Assembly: GCA_016295795.1 (NCBI GenBank)
Contig: JAEDKN010000036.1
Location: 1-10,607 of the forward strand
Source of the DNA: Bacilli bacterium
GTDB lineage: Bacteria; Bacillota_I; Bacilli_A; RF39; UBA660
Direction: 5' to 3'
Length of the DNA: 10,607 nucleotides
Below the pieces are notes generated by a model, which was given only the letters and a program-made list of their open reading frames with translations, did not search any database and had not been told where the DNA came from. The translations under genes were made by a program, and so were the position numbers. Positions 1-5,495 of this stretch are shown here, one piece after another. Position 1 is the first letter of the stretch, and each line of letters starts with the position of its first letter.

Positions 1-149
1 AATTCCTCTGTAATACTTTGTCCCAATGCTTTACTATTATTATTACTAGTTCTCATAACCTGAAAAATAAGCATAATTATCAAAATAACTAAAGCTAACA
101 ATCCATATAAAACAGTAGATATTGCAAATCCTTTATTATTAAGTTTCAT
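1..149 (-). CDS. Pilin-like N-terminal membrane protein, partial (3' part beyond left edge)
   Basis: Forty-nine codons are visible, from ATG at 149-147, before the gene runs off the window. The product starts MKLNNKGFAIST, then has a continuous hydrophobic stretch (about residues 8-32) and a polar Asn/Ser-rich segment. A short basic leader ending in Lys-Gly, Phe at +1 and an uninterrupted hydrophobic helix resemble type IV pilin and pseudopilin class III signals, which prepilin peptidase cuts between Gly and Phe. However, the Glu usual at +5 is Thr here, so the match is imperfect. An ordinary N-terminal membrane anchor is the alternative. The ribosome binding site AGGTGAT (159-153) stands 3 bases before the ATG. 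In B. subtilis the gene after rsmD is coaD; this is not coaD. That it is a real coding start is well supported; its function is unknown. Confidence 0.72.
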   Translation of the reverse strand, partial: MKLNNKGFAISTVLYGLLALVILIIMLIFQVMRTSNNNSKALGQSITEE

Positions 150-165
150 ATTATCACCTACTGTA

Positions 166-194
166 ATTATAAAATATTTCTAATTTATTTACAA
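166..194 (-). promoter_or_regulatory. Predicted sigma-A promoter of the pilin-like gene
   Basis: Reading the minus strand, a perfect -10 box TATAAT (171-166) is preceded at exactly 17 bases by TTGTAA (194-189), 4 of 6 matches to the -35 consensus. The -35 hexamer is the last sense codon plus stop codon of rsmD. Transcription would start near 160-158, at the ribosome binding site, giving a leader of only about 10 bases. No convincing terminator separates rsmD from this gene, so read-through is also possible. Chance TATAAT matches are common in such AT-rich DNA. Confidence 0.5.
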
Positions 195-737
195 TGTTTT
201 TTGATATATAACAACGTATTTATCACCATATTTTTTTTCTTTAATCCTTTTTAAATCTCTAAAATCATTCAAATAATCATTACTGACTTCACATACTATC
301 AATCCATTATCCCTTAACAAATTATTTTCAAGAATAAAATTTATTACCTCATTCAAAACTGTTTTTGCATATGGCGGATCCAAAAATATTATATCAAAAC
401 ATTTATTTTCTTGAGATAAAAGCTTTAAACACTTTTGATAATCAAGATTTAAAACAACGCTTTTATCTTTTAAATTAAATCTCTCTATATTATTTTTAAT
501 TACATTAACTGCAGATTTATTTACATCATTAAAATATGCTACTCTACTACCATTGCTTATTGCTTCAATAGCTAAATTGCCACTACCTGCAAACAAATCC
601 AAAACTACACTATCTTCTATATAATCTTGAATAGATGCAAATAGAGATTCTTTTACTCTATCCATCGTAGGCCTTGTTCCATCTATAGTAAATCCTTCTA
701 TATTCCTTCCCTTCAAGCTTCCACTTATAACTTTCAT
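189..737 (-). CDS. rsmD: 16S rRNA (guanine(966)-N2)-methyltransferase RsmD
   Basis: RsmD (YlbH in Bacillus) uses S-adenosylmethionine to methylate N2 of G966 (E. coli numbering) of 16S rRNA in the small subunit. The 182-residue product has the normal family length. Visible signatures are the N-terminal ISGSLKGR segment (4-11), RPTMDRVKESLF (22-33), the SAM-binding motif I LDLFAGSGNLAIEA (46-59), a conserved acidic Asn-Asp pair after strand 2 (70-71) and the catalytic DPPY motif (120-123) typical of N2-guanine and N6-adenine methyltransferases. Its start codon overlaps the ylbF stop by 4 bases (ATGA), so the two are probably translationally coupled; its own ribosome binding site is weak. It is the last gene of the U32-ylbF-rsmD unit. 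The ylbF-rsmD association matches Bacillus, where ylbG lies between them and coaD follows. Confidence 0.95.
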   Translation of the reverse strand: MKVISGSLKGRNIEGFTIDGTRPTMDRVKESLFASIQDYIEDSVVLDLFAGSGNLAIEAISNGSRVAYFNDVNKSAVNVIKNNIERFNLKDKSVVLNLDYQKCLKLLSQENKCFDIIFLDPPYAKTVLNEVINFILENNLLRDNGLIVCEVSNDYLNDFRDLKRIKEKKYGDKYVVIYQKTL

Positions 738-1042
738 TTCTCACACTTCTCTCTATCCAAAAGAGTATTCAAACGTTTATTAATTTCTAATACCGTAAAA
801 TAAAGTTCATTTTCTAAAACTTTATACTCTTTTACATATTCATTTTCTAATATTTTTTTCTTTTTCTCTACATATTCATAAGAATAGGAATTTAACTGAA
901 TTTTGCGAAAATCTTCTAAATTCCTGCTTAACTCTCTATCAGAATACATTTCTTTTTTCAATTCTTGCATTCTTTTTACTTTTTCATTATTTCTTATAGT
1001 ATCTACTACTTCGTCTAATTTTTCATTTATCTCAAAAGTCAT
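734..1042 (-). CDS. ylbF: YlbF/YmcA-family protein (RNase Y-associated complex)
   Basis: A 102-residue, highly charged, almost entirely helical protein of the YlbF/YmcA (Com_YlbF) family. In B. subtilis YlbF, YmcA and YaaT form a complex that affects RNase Y-dependent mRNA maturation and developmental decisions (competence, biofilm, sporulation). The family feel comes from EVVDTIRNNEKVKRMQELKKEMYSD-like helices (11-35; quoted loosely) and the later FRKIQ segment; the identification leans heavily on its place beside rsmD and downstream of ylbD-ylbE. It is shorter than B. subtilis YlbF, which I recall as about 150 residues with a Cys-rich tail; here only Cys100 is present near the C-terminus. 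The site AGGAG precedes the ATG by 7 bases. Both ends overlap neighbours by 4 bases (U32 gene upstream, rsmD downstream). A YmcA or YheA paralogue is the alternative. Confidence 0.72.
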   Translation of the reverse strand: MTFEINEKLDEVVDTIRNNEKVKRMQELKKEMYSDRELSRNLEDFRKIQLNSYSYEYVEKKKKILENEYVKEYKVLENELYFTVLEINKRLNTLLDREKCEK

Positions 1043-3267
1043 ATTTTTCTCCTAACTCTATTTATTATTTCAAGCGCTTCTTCATAACTTTCTTCTAAAA
1101 AATCAATTCTTAAATTATTTGCTTTTTCCTTTATTTTATCTATATCATTAATTAAATTGATATTCTTGTGATCATATATTATAGTCAAGTGACCATCATG
1201 TGATATAGGATAAATTCTATTTTGTTCATCCTGCAAAGAATATCTATCATTTTTCATACATAAACTACATTTCTTATCATCTTTATTAATCAACATATTT
1301 AATGGGCAATATTTCGTAATCATAAGTTCAATTCTTCCATAAATAACTATTTCAGTATTATATAAAGAAGATTCTATATTATTTATTCTAATCTCCGGCG
1401 AAAGACAGATTCTTTTTACTCCCAAATTATTCAAGAGTCTTAGACTTTCTTTGTTTACAATGTTCAAAGTATAATCGCTTATTATATTGTTTTTATCTTT
1501 GTATTTATTTATACTTCCAAGTTCTCTAACTAATAGGTTCTCTTCTTTATATTCCTTATATTTTTCTATTACCCTTGGAAGTGAAAAATATACATTGCTT
1601 GATTTATATTTTTTATATAAATTATAGTCAGTAACATATATATTATCTACAGAAGAATCTAATGCTGCTTTTAATTGAGCCTCACTCCTTACTAAAACAT
1701 TTAAATTCAATTTTTCTCTTTCAAAAGCTCTATCTTGAATCTTAAGAGAAATTAAATTATTTGATATTTTCTTATTTTCTCTTAGTTCTATAAGTTTAGA
1801 AGCCGCTTTTCTTCTTATCTCATTTAAAAAAGAATTAGGGATAAATACATTATCATCCATAATAATATCTATATTATTTACAATAAAAGGCGTATTTCCA
1901 AGCTTAATAATATGCTTTTCTATATCTTTTTTTGTTAATGGACTATTTATTGATTCTTCTACTTCTTCTCCTTTAACATTAACAAGATTTCCACTCAGAT
2001 CTTTAAAAGAAACCTCAAGAGGAAAACCTTTTTTGGACTTGATTTTAACATCGATTTTAATTTTCTTCTCTTCAACTAATGATAACTCTTTAATCAAAGA
2101 TCTATTTATTGTTTTATTGACTTCTCCTTTTTTAGTAATGCCTATTTTATTGTCTATAATTGCGATTTGACCTTTTTTCACTTGGTTTACTAAAAGTTTT
2201 TTTTCATTATAAAGCCTATTTACTATCATTCCCTTATTTTCTTCTATAAATCTAATACCATCTTCTTGATTTATATCTTCGTCTAACCTAATTTTTATAA
2301 TTTTTTTGTTTACTTCTATAATACTACCTAAATGTATTCCCTGATGATTTGGTGAGTTAATATTCATTAGTGATGAACCGTAATCACCAAATAAATATCC
2401 CTTAGTAAATTCCCTATTAAATAAACTCATTAGATCTTTTTGTGTTTTTGCATCCAAATAAAACTTTTTATGTTCGTAATAAGAATCAATGGCTTTCCTA
2501 TAAATTTTAGTTACTAGCCCAACATATTCAGGGCTTTTCATTCTACCTTCTATCTTAAAACTATCAACACCTGATTCTATCAAACTATCTACGTAATTAA
2601 TTGTATTTAGTTCTTTTGGACTCAATATATATTTACCATTTGTTTTAACTTCTTTATTATTTTTTAATAACTTATATGGAAGTCTGCAAGAAGCTACACA
2701 CTCTCCTCTATTGCCACTACGATTTGTATTCATACTGCTAAAAAGACAACATCCAGAATAACAAACACATAATGCTCCATACACAAATACTTCCTTTTCT
2801 ACGTTGCATTTTATATTTTTTATCTGTTCTAAGCTAAGTTCTCTAGCAAATACAATTCGCTTTACTCCTAGATTTTCTAGAAGATTTATTCCCTCCGTAT
2901 TATGATTATGCATTTGAGTTGAAGCATGTATTTCTAGGTCTGGAAAGAGTTCTCTTATTTTTAAAATCATTCCAACGTCTTGCATTATAACTGCATCAAC
3001 ATTATTTTTATATAAAAATTCTATATATTTTATAAAATCTTCTATTTCATCATCAAATATAATTGTATTTACAGTTACATATATCTTGACTCCATAAAGA
3101 TGACAATATTTTATAGCTTTAATCATTTCTTCTTTATCAAAATTAGATGCATAATTTCTAGCACCAAATCTTTTACCACCTAAATATACTGCATCTGCAC
3201 CATTATGTATCGCAAAATATAATGATTTATAATCTCCCGCAGGAGAAAGCAATTCAACTTTTTTCAT
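1039..3267 (-). CDS. U32 peptidase-family protein with DUF3656-like and C-terminal regions (RlhA/TrhP-like)
   Basis: A 742-residue cytoplasmic protein. Residues 1-250 form the U32 domain: LLSPAGDYKSL (6-16), GADAVYLGG (23-31), and the U32 signature EVFVYGALCVCYSGCCLFSS (159-178), then Cys190 and Cys194 and FKIEGRMKSPEYV (237-249). Several of these cysteines probably hold an iron-sulfur cluster, as in characterised U32 proteins. The middle (about 290-500) fits the DUF3656/collagenase-like extension. The last third (about 520-742) contains YGRIELMITKYCP (643-655) followed by Cys667-x2-Cys670, typical of long Firmicutes members. Despite the peptidase name, studied relatives hydroxylate RNA: RlhA acts on 23S rRNA C2501 and TrhP on wobble uridine of tRNA, both with prephenate-pathway involvement. 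An RNA-modification role is therefore inferred; the exact substrate is open. Ribosome binding site GGTGAT lies 3 bases before ATG. The stop overlaps the ylbF start (ATGA). Confidence 0.88.
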   Translation of the reverse strand: MKKVELLSPAGDYKSLYFAIHNGADAVYLGGKRFGARNYASNFDKEEMIKAIKYCHLYGVKIYVTVNTIIFDDEIEDFIKYIEFLYKNNVDAVIMQDVGMILKIRELFPDLEIHASTQMHNHNTEGINLLENLGVKRIVFARELSLEQIKNIKCNVEKEVFVYGALCVCYSGCCLFSSMNTNRSGNRGECVASCRLPYKLLKNNKEVKTNGKYILSPKELNTINYVDSLIESGVDSFKIEGRMKSPEYVGLVTKIYRKAIDSYYEHKKFYLDAKTQKDLMSLFNREFTKGYLFGDYGSSLMNINSPNHQGIHLGSIIEVNKKIIKIRLDEDINQEDGIRFIEENKGMIVNRLYNEKKLLVNQVKKGQIAIIDNKIGITKKGEVNKTINRSLIKELSLVEEKKIKIDVKIKSKKGFPLEVSFKDLSGNLVNVKGEEVEESINSPLTKKDIEKHIIKLGNTPFIVNNIDIIMDDNVFIPNSFLNEIRRKAASKLIELRENKKISNNLISLKIQDRAFEREKLNLNVLVRSEAQLKAALDSSVDNIYVTDYNLYKKYKSSNVYFSLPRVIEKYKEYKEENLLVRELGSINKYKDKNNIISDYTLNIVNKESLRLLNNLGVKRICLSPEIRINNIESSLYNTEIVIYGRIELMITKYCPLNMLINKDDKKCSLCMKNDRYSLQDEQNRIYPISHDGHLTIIYDHKNINLINDIDKIKEKANNLRIDFLEESYEEALEIINRVRRKI

Positions 3268-3282
3268 AGTATCACCGCTACA

Positions 3283-3311
3283 ATTATAACAAAAAATCTT
3301 ACTAAACTAAA
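3283..3311 (-). promoter_or_regulatory. Predicted extended -10 promoter of the U32-ylbF-rsmD operon
   Basis: The minus strand carries TGTTATAAT (3291-3283), a perfect extended -10 element. A -35 at 17-base spacing is poor (TTTAGT, 3311-3306), which is normal for extended -10 promoters. The TG is immediately after the T-run of the ylbE terminator, and the -35 region lies inside its hairpin. The predicted transcription start (about 3277-3275) coincides with the ribosome binding site GGTGAT (3276-3271), so the leader would be only about 9-10 bases. Confidence 0.62.
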
Positions 3312-3321
3312 TAGTAAGATT
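3291..3321 (-). terminator. Intrinsic terminator of ylbD-ylbE
   Basis: Perfect inverted repeat: arms AATCTTACT (3321-3313) and AGTAAGATT (3303-3295) on the minus strand, 9 pairs with a 9-base loop, followed by a run of T (six in all counting the end of the arm). The first arm includes part of the ylbE stop codon. The stem is AT-rich with three G/C pairs, so termination may be incomplete and the downstream U32 operon could receive some read-through. Confidence 0.6.
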
Positions 3322-3541
3322 ATCTAATAACTTCTAAAAATGTCCTTATCATTTCCATCTTTTCATTTACTCTACTTATTTTATCGCCCGCAGTCAATTT
3401 AAATTCTTTTTTCATTTCTTCTTCCATTATAGACAAATTTGCTGGATTCCTCAAAAGCTCTTTATACCAATATGAATGATATTTTATATACATATTAAGA
3501 TTAGTATTGTTTCTTATTTTTATTAAGATATCTGTTCTCAT
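3320..3541 (-). CDS. ylbE: YlbE-like protein
   Basis: A small basic 73-residue protein of the YlbE-like family (uncharacterised; found in Bacilli). The recognisable core is the region from YIKYHSYWYKELLRNPANL (18-36), which matches the family's pattern of an aromatic-rich tyrosine/tryptophan segment followed by LxRNP, and a helical C-terminal half. No signal peptide or membrane segment is visible, so it is probably cytoplasmic. It begins 4 bases after the ylbD stop, with the site GAGGA inside the end of ylbD, so the pair is co-transcribed and likely co-translated. The same ylbD-ylbE order in B. subtilis supports the call. No biochemical function is known to me for the family. Confidence 0.85.
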   Translation of the reverse strand: MRTDILIKIRNNTNLNMYIKYHSYWYKELLRNPANLSIMEEEMKKEFKLTAGDKISRVNEKMEMIRTFLEVIR

Positions 3542-3545
3542 TTAA

Positions 3546-3926
3546 TTAATCCTCAAAATGTTTATATATAGGTCTTCTCTCATATTGACCAGGACTTGTT
3601 GCACTACCTCCTAGTTCTTGTACTAGTGATATTGTCTTTTGAATACTATTAATTCCTTTTTGAACTTTTTCTAAATTTAATCCTTTAACAGTAGTAATCA
3701 ATTCCTTAAAAGCTCTTTCGGCTGATATTGAGGAACTAGTATTAGTAGTTTTACTTTTAATAGTATCTGTAGTATTGTTTTTCAAATAATTATTCCAAAC
3801 ACTATTATCTGTACCATATAACTCATACATCTCATAAAATTTCTGCCAAGTCATAGTATTATTATTGACATATTTAATCAAAGATGGATTCTCTCTAACG
3901 AAAGTTTTAAATGCTTCTTTTGACAA
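3546..3926 (-). CDS. ylbD: YlbD-family protein (annotated spore coat protein in Bacillus), TTG start
   Basis: A 126-residue protein matching the YlbD family. Conserved parts are the N-terminal FVRENPSLIKYVNNNTMTWQ region (9-28) and W-x-KFYEMYELYG just after it, a Ser/Thr/Asn-rich linker (50-69), the helix KVQKGINSIQKTISLVQEL (92-110) and the tail YERRPIYKHFED (115-126). The linker is low complexity and probably disordered. The start is TTG at 3926-3924: an AGGTGAT site lies 5 bases upstream, and a stop codon (TGA) occurs in frame inside that site, so no upstream start is possible. YlbD is listed as a spore coat protein in B. subtilis, but this sequence alone does not show that the host sporulates. 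It is followed 4 bases later by ylbE. Confidence 0.88.
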   Translation of the reverse strand: MSKEAFKTFVRENPSLIKYVNNNTMTWQKFYEMYELYGTDNSVWNNYLKNNTTDTIKSKTTNTSSSISAERAFKELITTVKGLNLEKVQKGINSIQKTISLVQELGGSATSPGQYERRPIYKHFED

Positions 3927-3931
3927 ATTAC

Positions 3932-3938
3932 ATCACCT
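3932..3938 (-). promoter_or_regulatory. Ribosome binding site fixing the TTG start of ylbD
   Basis: AGGTGAT is complementary to the ATCACCT stretch near the 3' end of 16S rRNA and stands 5 bases before TTG. The only ATG nearby (3933-3931) overlaps this site and is followed at once by TAA (3930-3928), so it cannot start ylbD; the start-stop pair ends one base before the TTG. Confidence 0.7.
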
Positions 3939-3943
3939 AATAA

Positions 3944-3973
3944 ATTGTATGTTTTAATACAAAAAAGTTTTCA
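3944..3973 (-). promoter_or_regulatory. Possible promoter of ylbD-ylbE
   Basis: On the minus strand TACAAT (3949-3944) is a 5-of-6 match to the -10 consensus. The best -35 is weak: TGAAAA (3973-3968) at 18 bases. It is proposed mainly because it lies between a terminator and a new gene and because the distance from -10 to ribosome binding site (5 bases) matches the arrangement at the U32 and pilin-like genes. The evidence is thin. Confidence 0.33.
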
Positions 3974-3975
3974 TA

Positions 3976-4007
3976 ATAAAAGCAATTTATCAAAAAATTG
4001 CTTTTAT
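3976..4007 (-). terminator. Intrinsic terminator at the end of the rel operon
   Basis: A 13-pair perfect inverted repeat (arms 4007-3995 and 3988-3976, loop of 6) with the core AAAGCAATTT on the minus strand. The TAA stop of the permease gene lies inside the first arm. After the GC-containing core the transcript continues in a U-rich stretch (CTTTTATTAT), and six more T occur a few bases later. It closes the six-gene unit that starts near 9698. The outer A/T pairs would also allow some activity in the other direction, but no gene arrives from that side. Confidence 0.7.
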
Positions 4008-5053
4008 ATTATATCATCAATTTTACCATATATGTCTTTTTTAAAAAACTTATATGTGCAATTTAAAACAATATAAGTAGGAAGTGCTATAACTATTCCT
4101 AATATACCACATAATGCTCCACCCGCAAATACTGCAAAAATTGTCCATATAGGATTTATATTATTGGTTTTTCCGTATACTCTAGGTGAGATAACATATC
4201 CATCTATATTAGGAAATACCAAACATATTATCATCGTTGCAATAAACAATTTTGGAGATACGACCGATGCAAGTACAACTGCAATTATATTTGTTGCCAA
4301 TCCTCCGAAATATGGAACTACTGTGGTTAGAGAGGCTAATATTCCTAACAACAACCAATTTGGATGTCCTACGATCCAAAAAAGGAAAGAATATTCGATA
4401 AGTTGAATTCCCATAAATATAACTAATCCTTGTAAATAATTTCCTAATTCGTTATCTACTGCTTTTACATATTCAAAAGCTCTCTTATTGACTCTCTTTA
4501 AAATAATTTTTGCTCTATGCCTAATTTTATCCATATCAGATAATAGATAAATTGAAACTATGGTTATAATTATGATTTTAGTTAAAAATCCAACCGAATT
4601 CGATACAAACTCTATTGTACCTGTTGAAATGTATTCGCCTAAATTAGCAATTATCTTATTTAATGATGTATTAATAGTTTCTTGAAATGTTCCTAGATTT
4701 ATTTCAAATTTACTTGAAATATCCGTTATTACTTCTCCTATTATTCTAGATAAAGATATTAATTGTTCATAAAACAACGGAATTGTAATAGAAAACAACG
4801 TTACTATTGTACACAATATTATAATTACAACAAGTCCAACTGCTATTCCTTTCCTTACACCTTTTTCTTGAAGCTTTCTGACACACGGATAAAGAGCATA
4901 TGCAATTGCAAAAGAAATAACGAACGGAATAAGAATAGATATTATCTTAGCAACAAAACCACTCCAATATTCAAAGGTTTTGAATCCTAAAAACAATATA
5001 ACTACTAACATTAATATGTTTAACAATTTATAATTTAATTTATTTTTTAACAT
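4004..5053 (-). CDS. AI-2E family transporter (UPF0118 membrane protein)
   Basis: A multi-spanning inner-membrane protein of 349 residues with the family's normal length. Two N-terminal hydrophobic helices (about 10-50) and a third (about 70-95) are followed by a long amphipathic extracytoplasmic segment (about 95-145) and further helices to the end. The C-terminal signature is visible: VISPRVYGKTNNINPIWTIF and then AGGALCGILGIVIALP. Family members have been linked to autoinducer-2 export, cation or proton exchange and sporulation (YtvI), so the substrate cannot be read from sequence. I start it at ATG 5053 rather than at TTG 5071: the ATG has AAAGG 10 bases upstream and leaves the dtd stop 7 bases away, whereas the TTG lacks a ribosome binding site and would overlap dtd by 11 bases. 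It is the last gene of the rel unit. Confidence 0.88.
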   Translation of the reverse strand: MLKNKLNYKLLNILMLVVILFLGFKTFEYWSGFVAKIISILIPFVISFAIAYALYPCVRKLQEKGVRKGIAVGLVVIIILCTIVTLFSITIPLFYEQLISLSRIIGEVITDISSKFEINLGTFQETINTSLNKIIANLGEYISTGTIEFVSNSVGFLTKIIIITIVSIYLLSDMDKIRHRAKIILKRVNKRAFEYVKAVDNELGNYLQGLVIFMGIQLIEYSFLFWIVGHPNWLLLGILASLTTVVPYFGGLATNIIAVVLASVVSPKLFIATMIICLVFPNIDGYVISPRVYGKTNNINPIWTIFAVFAGGALCGILGIVIALPTYIVLNCTYKFFKKDIYGKIDDII

Positions 5054-5060
5054 AAATCTC

Positions 5061-5495
5061 TTACCTTTCAATTATTATAGTAACTGGTCCATCATTTTGA
5101 ATCTCAACAAACATATCTGCACCAAATTCTCCTGTTTCGACCTTCGCATAATTTTTAAGTTTGTTATTAAATTCTTCATATAAAAGTTTTGCTTTATCCC
5201 CGCTCATTGCTTTTATATAACTCGGACGATTTCCTTTAGAAGTATCTGCATATAGAGTGAATTGTGAAATTGATAAAATGCTGCCCCCAACATCTAGTAT
5301 ACTCTTGTTCATCACTCCATAATCATCATCAAATATCCTAAGATTTACTATTTTTTTAACCATATAATCAATTTTATCTGAATTGTCGCCTTCAGTAAAT
5401 CCAACAAGTATTACTATTCCTCTATCTATCGCACCAATAACTTGACCATTTACTTTAACGCTCGAAGCAATAGATCTTTGTAAAACCACTTTCAT
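5061..5495 (-). CDS. dtd: D-aminoacyl-tRNA deacylase
   Basis: Dtd hydrolyses D-amino acids (and glycine misloaded on tRNA-Ala) from tRNA, preventing their entry into protein. The 144-residue length is standard. All family landmarks are visible: MKVVLQR at the start, SQFTLYAD (77-84) forming part of the active site, NRPSY (89-93), GEFGADM (122-128) and the Gly-cisPro motif in NDGPVT (134-139, Gly136-Pro137), which gives the enzyme its chiral selectivity. It is a homodimeric cytoplasmic enzyme. The start overlaps the rel stop by 4 bases (ATGA), with GAGG 8 bases upstream. A rel-dtd pair is also found in B. subtilis and many Firmicutes. Confidence 0.97.
   Translation of the reverse strand: MKVVLQRSIASSVKVNGQVIGAIDRGIVILVGFTEGDNSDKIDYMVKKIVNLRIFDDDYGVMNKSILDVGGSILSISQFTLYADTSKGNRPSYIKAMSGDKAKLLYEEFNNKLKNYAKVETGEFGADMFVEIQNDGPVTIIIER

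Noticed and set aside
150..188. A terminator between rsmD and the pilin-like gene
   Set aside because: The 39 bases hold A/T runs but no inverted repeat followed by T that would form a convincing hairpin.
4164..4406. Open reading frame on the plus strand inside the AI-2E transporter gene
   Set aside because: It is antisense to a clear family member, has no ribosome binding site and the protein resembles nothing; low GC and frame effects explain it.
5054..5071. TTG at 5071 as start of the AI-2E transporter
   Set aside because: No ribosome binding site precedes it and it would overlap dtd by 11 bases; ATG at 5053 has AAAGG upstream and clean spacing.
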